29,717 nucleotides of DNA from contig CAUBKG010000023.1 of NCBI GenBank assembly GCA_958436475.1, forward strand, positions 1 to 29,717, read 5' to 3'. Position numbers and translations under genes: made by a program. The notes below the pieces were generated by a model. That model was not told the DNA's origin, ran no database searches, and saw nothing but the letters and a program-made list of their open reading frames with translations. Shown piece after piece: positions 14,486 through 21,793 of the stretch; the stretch's first letter is position 1, and the number at the start of each line of letters is the position of its first letter. The stretch is from an uncultured Clostridia bacterium. Its GTDB lineage: Bacteria > Bacillota > Clostridia > Oscillospirales > Acutalibacteraceae.

Positions 14486-15883
14486 TTACTCCTTCACATT
14501 TATTATGGTTCGAGTGTTAAAAATAGAATTATCATTGCTCAGAATGATATCAAAATTACCCATCATCTCCTTTTCTGACGCCAAAAGTAATCCGTTATGT
14601 TCTAGAGTTCCATTCTTATCTAAGCACCAATTCTTTACGGACTGCGTAATATCGAAATTTAATTCTCCACGTTTTCCAACGCTGGAGGCTACTGCCGGAC
14701 CATATCTATAGCTTTTATTCCAATTACCGGTTAAACTGCACCAGTCTTCTAAAATCGGTGAAAGAGATAATACTTGATCAGAGGATGTCAAAGAATATGT
14801 ACAAAAATCAGCAGCTGTAATTTTAGAAACATCGAAGGATTTTACGATTTCCGGTAGCTTATAACGTATCATTAATCGACCGGTCCCAATAAGTTCTTGA
14901 TTTCCTATCACTGCAATATTGCTTAAATAGGAATAAGTCAAATCTGGCAAGCCGGAATAGATACTGTTATCTGGCTGTTTGTCTCTCCGCATTTCAAAAG
15001 AAATGAATGCGGTTGTTTCTTTAGCGCAAATATTTTCATCAAAAGAAAAATTGATTTCATATCGGCGTGCATCGACTTTTGTAAAATCGACACGATTGTT
15101 CAAAAACACATTGCCCTTTTCGTCTTTAAGAAGAGGCAGCTGAATAACTGACACAATCTGGTCAGGTGAATCACCAGTATAATCATTGCTTACAATTGTT
15201 AAATAGCCTCCGTTGGATTTTACTAATTTTAAGCCTTCATCCACCTCAAGCCAGAAGGATAGGACGTTGGAAGAGCTCTGTTGCAATTTAATTTCCAAGT
15301 TTATCCCTAATCTGGTCGGATAAGCGTTCAAAGAAGAACCTTTTCCCCAAACGTTTTGATATACGACCATTTTTTTAGATTCATCGATAAAGTTAGAAGA
15401 GCTTTTGTATTTTGATGCAATCGGTTTGTTCGTATTAATACCTATTTGGCAGGAATAATCTTTTTGGAGCAGAAAGCCTGTTGTTGTATCTAATGCTTTG
15501 GGAAAAAAAGATTGAATATCATTATCGGCAACCTTATAAATATATCCTAAATTCCGATAGGCAGGATCGTTAACATTATCAATCCGGGTATCGATATCGT
15601 GTGAAGCACCGTTTTCATCTCTGTAACGAATAGGAGAAGCAAAAATATAAATTGTTTTACTGCCGTCTGTATTTTTATAAGCCTGTGATACTTCTGTGTT
15701 ATATGTTTCTACCTGTTCAATATGGCCAAGCTCCTTCAGCTGCTTTTCAGTAAACAGCCCGTCATAGCTGGGATCCAAACGAATTTGGACTTCATGAGAG
15801 GGTAAGGAAAACACAAACAGACCAATAGAAGCCAAAGCTACAAATATAACTGTAAAAGCAAGGACACGTTTGATAAAAAACAC
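14486..15883 (-). CDS. Membrane-anchored or secreted protein with DNRLRE-like C-terminus (cassette gene 1)
   Basis: A 465-residue protein with one N-terminal hydrophobic segment (about 7-27), an uncleaved anchor or signal peptide. Residues 40-300 contain FTEKQLKELGHIEQVETYNTE and SKTIYIFASPIRYRDENG..HDIDTR, similar to what I recall from the N-terminal regions of clostridial RHS/YD-repeat surface proteins. About 315-462 resembles a DNRLRE domain (FDITQSVKNWCLDK followed by HNGLLLASEK). No YD repeats or toxin tip follow, so it could be a free-standing relative. The start is uncertain: GTG at 15883 has AAAGG directly abutting it and an in-frame stop just upstream. A one-base slip in the TTTTTT run would open a longer start. 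It is transcribed from the consensus promoter at 15921-15949. Confidence 0.5.
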   Translation of the reverse strand: MFFIKRVLAFTVIFVALASIGLFVFSLPSHEVQIRLDPSYDGLFTEKQLKELGHIEQVETYNTEVSQAYKNTDGSKTIYIFASPIRYRDENGASHDIDTRIDNVNDPAYRNLGYIYKVADNDIQSFFPKALDTTTGFLLQKDYSCQIGINTNKPIASKYKSSSNFIDESKKMVVYQNVWGKGSSLNAYPTRLGINLEIKLQQSSSNVLSFWLEVDEGLKLVKSNGGYLTIVSNDYTGDSPDQIVSVIQLPLLKDEKGNVFLNNRVDFTKVDARRYEINFSFDENICAKETTAFISFEMRRDKQPDNSIYSGLPDLTYSYLSNIAVIGNQELIGTGRLMIRYKLPEIVKSFDVSKITAADFCTYSLTSSDQVLSLSPILEDWCSLTGNWNKSYRYGPAVASSVGKRGELNFDITQSVKNWCLDKNGTLEHNGLLLASEKEMMGNFDIILSNDNSIFNTRTIINVKE

Positions 15884-15920
15884 CCTTTATTCAATAAAAT
15901 AACATATTAGTATATTAAAA

Positions 15921-15949
15921 ATTATATGATAATTTCATAAATATGTCAA
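15921..15949 (-). promoter_or_regulatory. Perfect consensus sigma-A promoter of the cassette
   Basis: On the minus strand, TTGACA (complement of 15949-15944), 17 bases, then TATAAT (complement of 15926-15921), in very AT-rich DNA. It is the only promoter in the window with both boxes fully consensus. It drives the three-gene minus-strand cassette, the first gene starting about 38 bases from the -10 box. Confidence 0.85.
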
Positions 15950-15978
15950 TAAATAATATTTTTTCTTAAAAGCGAAAC

Positions 15979-16014
15979 TTGTAGGATTGCAATGGATGTT
16001 TGACAATCCTACAA
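15979..16014. repeat. 11-bp inverted repeat between the cassette and mnmG
   Basis: TTGTAGGATTG (15979-15989) and CAATCCTACAA (16004-16014) are exact complements separated by 14 bases. The pair lies between the cassette promoter and the mnmG promoter, at the point where composition changes from AT-rich to GC-rich. It may be an operator or an insertion border. No T-tract follows it. Confidence 0.6.
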
Positions 16015-16045
16015 TAAAACACCTCAGGGGCTTAAAGCCTGCCGG

Positions 16046-16075
16046 TTGCAAAAAGCGCAGATATGGAGTTATAAT
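16046..16075 (+). promoter_or_regulatory. Promoter of mnmG
   Basis: The -35 box TTGCAA (16046-16051), an 18-base spacer and the consensus -10 TATAAT (16070-16075). The leader of about 80 bases contains a small CCGCC/GGCGG hairpin (16117-16130). Confidence 0.7.
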
Positions 16076-16161
16076 AAAGATTCACCGTATTTTTACACGT
16101 ATTGTTTGGATTCTTCCCGCCGCGAGGCGGATATCCGTTTCTTTTATCCGGAGGGCTTTTT

Positions 16162-18033
16162 ATGGAGTATTATGCTGGAGATTACGGCGTCCTGGTGGTC
16201 GGCGCGGGGCACGCGGGCTGTGAAGCGGCGCTCGCCGCCGCCCGCCTCGGCGTTTCCACTGCGGTTTTCACCATCAATATGGATTCGGTAGGCAACCTGC
16301 CCTGCAATCCTTCCATCGGCGGCACCGCAAAGGGCCACCTCGTGCGCGAGATCGACGCGCTGGGCGGCGAAATGGGGCGCGCCGCCGACCGCGCCACCCT
16401 GCAAAGCCGGATGCTCAACCGCGGCAAGGGCCCGGCGGTGCACAGCCTGCGCGCGCAGATCGACCGCCGGGGCTACAGCGCCTATATGAAGCACTGCCTG
16501 GAGCTTCAGGAAAACCTCCATATGCGGCAGGGGGAAATCGTCTCCCTCTCCCGCCTGCCGGACGGCCGCTGGAAGGCCGTGACGAAGCTCGGCGCGGCCT
16601 ATCACGCCGGGGCCGTGATCCTAGCCACCGGCACCTTCCTCGGCGGGCGCGTCTATGTGGGCGAGGTGAGCTACCCCTCCGGGCCGGACGGCATGTTCCC
16701 GGCCGCAGAGCTTGCCTCCTCGCTCAAAGAGCTCGGCCTGCCCCTGCGCCGCTTCAAAACGGGCACGCCCCCCCGCGTTTCGCGCCGGAGCATCGATTTT
16801 TCCCATCTCGAGGAGCAGCTGGGAGACGAACCCGTGATCCCCTTTTCCTTTTCCACGGAAGAACCGATTCCGAACCGTGTTTCCTGCCACATCACCTGGA
16901 CCAATGAACAGACGAAGCAGGTCATCCTCGAAAACCTCTCCCGCTCCCCCCTTTTTTCGGGCCGCATTTCGGGGGTGGGGCCGCGGTACTGCCCCAGCAT
17001 CGAGGATAAGGTCGTCCGCTTTTCGGATAAGCCGCGCCACCAGATTTTTATTGAGCCCTGCGGGCTCGAAACGGAGGAAATGTATTTGCAGGGGGTCTCC
17101 TCCTCCCTGCCGGAGGAGGTGCAGGTTAAGATGTACCGCACCATCCCCGGCCTCGAAAACCTCCAGATCATGCGCACGGCCTACGCCATTGAATACGACT
17201 GCGTGGACCCCACCGCCTTAAAGCCCTCCCTCGAGTGCAAGAACCTCCGGGGCCTTTACGGCGCGGGCCAGTTTAACGGCTCCAGCGGGTACGAGGAAGC
17301 CGCGGCGCAGGGCCTGCTCGCCGGAATCAACGCCGCACGGCAGGTGCAGGGGCTTTCCCCCGTCATCCTGCCCCGCTCGAGCTCCTATATCGGCACGCTC
17401 ATCGACGATCTCGTCACCAAGGGCTGCAGCGACCCCTACCGCATGATGACCTCCCGCTCGGAATACCGCCTCGTGCTCCGGCAGGATAACGCCATGGAGC
17501 GCTTAGCCCCCTTGGGCCGCGAGCTCGGCCTCGTGGGGGACGCTTCGTGGAACCGCTTCCTCGAATTCGAAGAGGCAAAGGCGCAGGAAATGCAGCGCCT
17601 GCACGATACCATTATCCCGCCGTCGGACGCCGTGAACCGCCTGCTGGAGGAACGCGGCACCGCGCCGCTCGTCACCGGCGTGCGCCTGAAAGAGCTGATG
17701 CGCCGCCCCCAGCTCGGGTACGATGCGCTCGCGCCCGCCGACCCCGGCCGGCCGCCCCTTTCCCGCGCACTCATGGAGCACGTGGAAACCGAAGTAAAAT
17801 ACGAAGGCTATATCCGCCGCCAGCAGGCGGAGATCGAGGAGCAGCGCCGCCTCGAAGACCGTCTGCTGCCCGAAAATATCGATTACGGCGCCATCACCGG
17901 CCTGCGCCTCGAGGCCGTGGAAAAGCTCAAAAAAATCCAGCCGAGGAGCATCGGGCAGGCAGGCCGCATTTCAGGCGTGAGCCCGGCGGATATTTCCGTG
18001 CTGCTCATCTGGCTCTCCAAAGAAGGAAACTGA
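16162..18033 (+). CDS. mnmG: MnmG (GidA), tRNA uridine-5-carboxymethylaminomethyl modification enzyme
   Basis: FAD-binding subunit of the MnmE-MnmG complex, which installs (carboxymethyl)aminomethyl groups at wobble U34 of several tRNAs. The 623-residue protein begins with the dinucleotide-binding motif VLVVGAGHAGCEAA (10-23). It contains the family segments CNPSIGGTAKGHLVREIDALGG, MLNRGKGPAVHSLRAQIDR, FKTGTPPRV, GPRYCPSIEDKV, MRTAYAIEYD, AGQFNGSSGYEEAAAQGL and MTSRSEYRL. The C-terminal MnmE-binding region ends with RISGVSPADISVLLIWL. ATG 16162 follows a GGAGGG site. It heads the run mnmG-rsmG-noc-parA-parB. mnmE, usually directly upstream, is not here; the AT-rich cassette lies there instead. 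Confidence 0.97.
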   Translation: MEYYAGDYGVLVVGAGHAGCEAALAAARLGVSTAVFTINMDSVGNLPCNPSIGGTAKGHLVREIDALGGEMGRAADRATLQSRMLNRGKGPAVHSLRAQIDRRGYSAYMKHCLELQENLHMRQGEIVSLSRLPDGRWKAVTKLGAAYHAGAVILATGTFLGGRVYVGEVSYPSGPDGMFPAAELASSLKELGLPLRRFKTGTPPRVSRRSIDFSHLEEQLGDEPVIPFSFSTEEPIPNRVSCHITWTNEQTKQVILENLSRSPLFSGRISGVGPRYCPSIEDKVVRFSDKPRHQIFIEPCGLETEEMYLQGVSSSLPEEVQVKMYRTIPGLENLQIMRTAYAIEYDCVDPTALKPSLECKNLRGLYGAGQFNGSSGYEEAAAQGLLAGINAARQVQGLSPVILPRSSSYIGTLIDDLVTKGCSDPYRMMTSRSEYRLVLRQDNAMERLAPLGRELGLVGDASWNRFLEFEEAKAQEMQRLHDTIIPPSDAVNRLLEERGTAPLVTGVRLKELMRRPQLGYDALAPADPGRPPLSRALMEHVETEVKYEGYIRRQQAEIEEQRRLEDRLLPENIDYGAITGLRLEAVEKLKKIQPRSIGQAGRISGVSPADISVLLIWLSKEGN

Positions 18034-18049
18034 GAAAGGGGCTGAACAT

Positions 18050-18763
18050 ATGCTGCCAACCGGTCTTTTGCAGTCCGCCGCCGCGGAATACGGCATTTCG
18101 CTTTCGGAGGAAATGCTCCGGCTGTTTTCCGATTACGCATCGCTGTTAGTCGCGTGGAACGAAAACGTGAACCTCACCGCCATTACAGACGGCGAGGGCA
18201 TCGCCGTCCGCCATTTTCTGGACAGCCTCCTCCTGCTGCCCGCCCTTTCCCCCAAGGAGGGCGCCTCGCTCATCGACGTGGGCTGCGGCGCGGGCTTCCC
18301 CTCCCTGCCGCTCAAAATCGCGCGCGGGGACCTGCGCGTTACGCTGCTCGATTCGCTCGGCAAGCGCGTCCGCTTTTTGGAGGAGCTGTGCGGGAGGCTG
18401 GCGCTTCCCGCGGCGTGTTTCCACCTGCGCGCGGAGGAAGGCGCAAAGCGCCCCGAGCTGCGGGAAGCCTTCGATTACGCTACCGCCCGCGCCGTTGCCG
18501 CCCTTCCCGCCCTCTGCGAGCTGTGCCTTCCTTTTGTTTCGGTGGGCGGCACCTTCGCCGCCATGAAGGGGCCCGGCGCCCCGGAGGAGCTCGAGGCCGC
18601 CGGGGGAGCCATCCGCCTGCTCGGCGGGGAGGTGGAGGGCGTTCGGGAATTTACCCTGCCGGATGAAAGCCGCCGGAATGTGATCCTCATCAGAAAAATA
18701 TCGCACACTCCGCCAAAATACCCCCGTGCGTTTGCAAAAATCTCGAAAAGTCCCCTTCGTTAG
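18050..18763 (+). CDS. rsmG: RsmG (GidB), 16S rRNA (guanine-N7) methyltransferase
   Basis: Makes m7G at position 527 (E. coli numbering) of 16S rRNA using S-adenosylmethionine. The 237-residue protein shows NENVNLTAITD, the SAM-binding motif LIDVGCGAGFPSLPLKIA (74-91), LLDSLGKRVRFLEEL, and ATARAVAALPALCELCLPFVSVGGTFAAMKGP. ATG 18050 follows GAAAGGGG and lies 16 bases after the mnmG stop, so the two are probably co-transcribed. Length and gene order match the canonical gidA-gidB pair. Confidence 0.96.
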   Translation: MLPTGLLQSAAAEYGISLSEEMLRLFSDYASLLVAWNENVNLTAITDGEGIAVRHFLDSLLLLPALSPKEGASLIDVGCGAGFPSLPLKIARGDLRVTLLDSLGKRVRFLEELCGRLALPAACFHLRAEEGAKRPELREAFDYATARAVAALPALCELCLPFVSVGGTFAAMKGPGAPEELEAAGGAIRLLGGEVEGVREFTLPDESRRNVILIRKISHTPPKYPRAFAKISKSPLR

Positions 18764-18938
18764 CGGAAAAGGGCGCTGGGGTTTGTCGGCATTTGTCGAT
18801 GGAAAATAGTGGAAATTTATTCCTCCTTGTGTTATTCTATTGCCAGAAAGCAAAGGAAGCAAAAAGCTGCCGGATTCCCGGAGGAATGGGGACAAGCCCT
18901 CCGCCCGCTCCGGCGCATTCCCAAAAGGAGAGAATATC
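18764..18938 (+). other. Gap between rsmG and noc
   Basis: 175 bases without a gene. No U-tailed hairpin is evident, so noc may be read through from mnmG-rsmG. TATTCT at 18833-18838 could be a -10 box, but no convincing -35 box is placed with it. Confidence 0.4.
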
Positions 18939-19781
18939 ATGTTTTTTTCCGATAAACCCGTGCGGCAGGGCAAGCACATCCTGCTGATTTCACCCGACCG
19001 TATCGTTCCGAACCCCTGCCAGCCCCGCACCCGGTTCGATCAGGACGAGCTGCTGGGGCTTGCGGAAAGCATCTTCAAAAACGGTATTTTGCAGCCCATC
19101 ACCGTGCGCCGCAAGGAAGACGGGCGCTTTGAAATCATCGCCGGGGAGCGCCGCTACCGCGCCTCCTGCATGGCCGGCCTTACCGAAATCCCCTGCATCG
19201 AGGTGCATGCGGACGAACAGCGCTCCGCCGTGCTCGCCCTGCTGGAAAATCTCCAGCGCAGCGACCTTTCCTTTTTTGAAGAGGCTGAGGGCATTGCGCG
19301 GCTCATCCACGAATGGGGCATCACGCAGGAGGAGGCCGCCAGCCGCCTCGGCAAAGCGCAGTCCACCCTCGCGAACAAGCTCCGGCTTTTGAAGCTCACG
19401 CGCGAGCAGCGCATGAAGATCCTGCAAAACAACCTTACCGAACGCCACGCGCGCGCCCTTCTCCGGTTGGAAGACGAGATGAAGCGAGAAGAAGCGCTGG
19501 ATATCATCATAGAGCGAAGCCTGAACGTGGCTCAGACCGAGGCTTACATACAGAGCCTGCTTTCCCCCGCTCCCCAGCGGCACGAGCAGAAGATCACCCC
19601 TCTCATCCGCGATGTGCGCCTTTTCCTCAATACCATCAACAAGGCGCTGCACACCATGCGAGGTTCCGGTATTGCGGCCGAATCCCTCAAAACCGAAGGG
19701 CCGGAATACATTGAATATCTCATCCGCATCCCGAAGCAAAGCGCCGCGCGCCCCGAGGTTCGCCGCGCCGCTTCCCGCTGA
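18939..19781 (+). CDS. noc: Noc-like nucleoid occlusion protein (ParB family)
   Basis: ParB-family CTPase and DNA-binding protein. In Bacillus, Noc binds NBS sites and the membrane to block division over the nucleoid. The 280-residue protein has the ParB core: VPNPCQPRTRFDQDEL, NGILQPITVRR, the CTP-binding GERRYRAS (69-76), and LLENLQRSDLSFFEEAEG. A helix-turn-helix follows at about 127-152 (WGITQEEAASRLGKAQSTLANKLRLLKL). The C-terminus DVRLFLNTINKALHTMRGSGI..IEYLIRIPK matches Noc rather than Spo0J. ATG 18939 follows AAAGGAGAG. The N-terminus (MFFSDKPVRQ) is shorter than that of Bacillus Noc, and the membrane-targeting helix is not obvious. A terminator separates it from parA. Confidence 0.85.
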   Translation: MFFSDKPVRQGKHILLISPDRIVPNPCQPRTRFDQDELLGLAESIFKNGILQPITVRRKEDGRFEIIAGERRYRASCMAGLTEIPCIEVHADEQRSAVLALLENLQRSDLSFFEEAEGIARLIHEWGITQEEAASRLGKAQSTLANKLRLLKLTREQRMKILQNNLTERHARALLRLEDEMKREEALDIIIERSLNVAQTEAYIQSLLSPAPQRHEQKITPLIRDVRLFLNTINKALHTMRGSGIAAESLKTEGPEYIEYLIRIPKQSAARPEVRRAASR

Positions 19782-19833
19782 CATTGCCTGCCATTCATTT
19801 TTCCATATCCCACACACTGCACTTTCTCTTTAA

Positions 19834-19876
19834 GCAAAGGCCGTCCGCAGCAGCGGGCGGTTTTTGCTTTTTATTT
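19834..19876 (+). terminator. Terminator after noc
   Basis: The stem CCGTCCGC (19841-19848) with GCGGGCGG (19853-19860), one wobble pair, is extended outward by GCAAA/TTTGC and followed by TTTTTGCTTTTTATTTTT. It isolates noc from parAB. Confidence 0.85.
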
Positions 19877-19892
19877 TTGTGTGCTCAGGCGG

Positions 19893-19914
19893 AATTGTTC
19901 CACGTGGAACAATT
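19893..19914. other. parS: parS site 1
   Basis: The 16-base core TGTTCCACGTGGAACA (19896-19911) matches the bacterial parS consensus (TGTTTCACGTGAAACA class) and is fully palindromic. The perfect palindrome extends to 22 bp (19893-19914). ParB loads here to organise and segregate the origin region. Confidence 0.92.
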
Positions 19915-19932
19915 GGAAGGCCCGCCGCGCAG

Positions 19933-19948
19933 CGTTCCACGTGGAACA
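19933..19948. other. parS: parS site 2
   Basis: CGTTCCACGTGGAACA has the same 14-base palindromic core (19934-19947) as site 1, starting 37 bases downstream of it. Both lie just ahead of the parA promoter, so bound ParB could also affect parAB transcription. Confidence 0.9.
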
Positions 19949-19971
19949 AAATGATTTCTTGCAGGAACCGC

Positions 19972-20000
19972 TTTAAAAAGCCCTCCTCCTGTGCTATAAT
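19972..20000 (+). promoter_or_regulatory. Promoter of parAB
   Basis: The -35 box TTTAAA (19972-19977), 17 bases, then consensus TATAAT (19995-20000). parS site 2 ends 24 bases upstream of the -35 box. Confidence 0.65.
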
Positions 20001-20048
20001 TTGTTGCAGACGCTCAGGCGATACATTTTCGTATAGATGGAGGAACCA

Positions 20049-20816
20049 ATGGGAAAACTAATTGCTATTTCAAACCAGAAGGGCGGCGTGGGAAAAACGA
20101 CCACCTGCGTGAACCTCTCCGCCGCATTGGGTGCGGAAGGGAAGCGCGTGCTTCTGGTGGATATCGACCCGCAGGGCAACTCGACCTCCGGATACGGCAT
20201 CAACAAGCGGGAAATTCAGCTTTCTTCCTACGATCTTCTGGTGAACGACGCCTCTTCCGATTCCGCCGTGCTCCACACGAAATATGAAAATGTGGATGTG
20301 ATTCCCGCAAACATTTCCCTCGCGGGCGCGGAGCTGGAGCTGGTGGACCTTTCGGGCCGTGAAAGCCGGCTGAAAAACACGCTGGCCCCCATCGTTTCCC
20401 GTTACGATTACATTATCATGGACTGCCCACCCTCCCTGGGGCTCATCACCATCAATGCCCTCTGCGCGGCGGATACCGTCCTCATCCCCATCCAGTGTGA
20501 ATATTATGCGCTGGAGGGCCTTTCCCAGCTCATGGCCACCATCCGTCAGGTGAAGCGGATGTACAACAGCCTTTTGGATATCGAGGGCGTGCTGCTCACG
20601 ATGTACGACGGCCGCCTCAACCTCACCCAACAGGTTGTGGACGAAGTAAAGCGGTACTTCCCCCGCAAGGTATTTGCCACGGTCATCCCGCGGGCGGTGC
20701 GGCTTTCGGAGGCGCCGAGCTACGGCCAGCCCATCCAGTATTTCGATAAGCGCTCCAAGGGCGGCGAAGCCTATAACAGCCTGGCGCGCGAGCTGATACA
20801 AAACAACGAGAGGTGA
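20049..20816 (+). CDS. soj: ParA/Soj chromosome-partitioning ATPase
   Basis: Walker-type ATPase that binds DNA and is activated by ParB; in Firmicutes it also modulates DnaA. The 255-residue protein has the deviant Walker A KGGVGKTT (11-18), the switch I region DIDPQGNSTSGYG, Walker B IIMDCPPSLGLITINAL, and the C-terminal family signature TVIPRAVRLSEAPSYGQPI. ATG 20049 is preferred to ATG 20037, because TGGAGGA (20038-20044) is then correctly spaced as its ribosome site. parB follows after 5 bases. Confidence 0.96.
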   Translation: MGKLIAISNQKGGVGKTTTCVNLSAALGAEGKRVLLVDIDPQGNSTSGYGINKREIQLSSYDLLVNDASSDSAVLHTKYENVDVIPANISLAGAELELVDLSGRESRLKNTLAPIVSRYDYIIMDCPPSLGLITINALCAADTVLIPIQCEYYALEGLSQLMATIRQVKRMYNSLLDIEGVLLTMYDGRLNLTQQVVDEVKRYFPRKVFATVIPRAVRLSEAPSYGQPIQYFDKRSKGGEAYNSLARELIQNNER

Positions 20817-20821
20817 ACACA

Positions 20822-21670
20822 ATGGCAAAAAAAGGAGGGCTCGGGCGAGGGCTCGATTCCCTTTTCATTGAAAACGCGGCGGAAAACGAAGGCGCCACCC
20901 TGCTGAACCGCTACGAAATTGAAACCAACCGCAACCAGCCCCGTAAGGACTTCGATGAGGACGCCCTGCGGGAGCTGGCAGACAGCATTGCCGAGCACGG
21001 CATCATCCAGCCGCTTCTGGTGCGTCCGCTCTCGAGCGGCGGCTACCAGCTCGTGGCGGGCGAGCGCCGCTTCCGCGCCTCCCAGATGGCGGGGATCGAC
21101 CAGCTGCCCGTGGTCATCCGGGAGATGACCGACCGCGAGGCCATGGAAATCGCCATGGTGGAGAACCTCCAGCGGGAAGACTTAAACCCCATCGAAGAAG
21201 CGGAGGGGTATAAGGCGCTCATCGAGGATTACGGCCTCACCCAGGAGGAAGCCGCCAGGCGCGTGGGCCGCTCCCGGCCGGATATCGCCAGCAAAATGCT
21301 GCTGCTCGACCTGCCGGATTACATCCGCGAGAAGCTGCGCACCGGCAAGATCACCGCGGGCCACGCCAAGGCCTTCCGCACCATCGGGGATGAAGACCTT
21401 CTCCGCCAGGCGGTGGAAATGAGCGAGAGGGGCGATTCCGTCCGTAAAATCGAGGCGTTTGCCGCCTCCGCGAAGAAAAAGCCGTCCGCGCGCGCGCCGC
21501 GCCCTCAGGAAAGCTTTTTCAGCGAGGTGCAGCTCGCCCTCACCGAAGCGCTGGGCCGCAGGGTGAACGTCCGCGGGGCAAAGGGCAAGGGCACGCTCGA
21601 AATCGAATTCTATTCCAAAGAGGATTTAACCGCGCTGGCCAACGCCCTCGCGGGGGAAAATAGATCATAG
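20822..21670 (+). CDS. spo0J: ParB/Spo0J chromosome-partitioning protein
   Basis: Binds parS and spreads as a CTP-dependent clamp to load SMC and guide origin segregation. The 282-residue protein begins with GLGRGLDSL (6-14), the ParA-activating tail. It contains NQPRKDFDEDALRELADSI, the CTPase motif AGERRFRASQMAGI (79-92), AMVENLQREDLNPIEEAEGY, the helix-turn-helix at about 138-163 (YGLTQEEAARRVGRSRPDIASKM), and GHAKAF. The C-terminal dimer domain starts after a short basic linker (KKKPSARAPRP). ATG 20822 follows GAGAGGTG and sits 5 bases after the parA stop. Cognate parS sites lie about 0.9 kb upstream. Confidence 0.96.
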   Translation: MAKKGGLGRGLDSLFIENAAENEGATLLNRYEIETNRNQPRKDFDEDALRELADSIAEHGIIQPLLVRPLSSGGYQLVAGERRFRASQMAGIDQLPVVIREMTDREAMEIAMVENLQREDLNPIEEAEGYKALIEDYGLTQEEAARRVGRSRPDIASKMLLLDLPDYIREKLRTGKITAGHAKAFRTIGDEDLLRQAVEMSERGDSVRKIEAFAASAKKKPSARAPRPQESFFSEVQLALTEALGRRVNVRGAKGKGTLEIEFYSKEDLTALANALAGENRS

Positions 21671-21770
21671 CATCCGTGAATAGGAGGCAGTACGCCTGCC
21701 GTGCAGCGGGGCAGTCCCCAGAGCGGCATGCCTGGCTCGAAAACCGTATTGACCCGTATCCACCGATGCT
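21669..21770 (+). ncRNA. Candidate structured leader ahead of serS
   Basis: The gap between parB and serS can fold into a closed multi-branch shape. The outer arms AGCATC-c-GTG (21669-21678) and CAC-c-GATGCT (21761-21770) pair. Inside are TGCCG/CGGCA and GGGG/CCCC pairings around 21697-21728. No T-box core sequence and no terminator/antiterminator pair are evident. The 5' arm touches the parB stop codon. It may be a regulatory leader or chance structure in GC-rich DNA. Confidence 0.3.
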
Positions 21771-21793
21771 GAGAAAATAAAGGAGATATTGAT

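Noticed and set aside
21671..21793. T-box leader for serS
   Set aside because: No T-box core, specifier loop or terminator/antiterminator pair is visible in the short gap.
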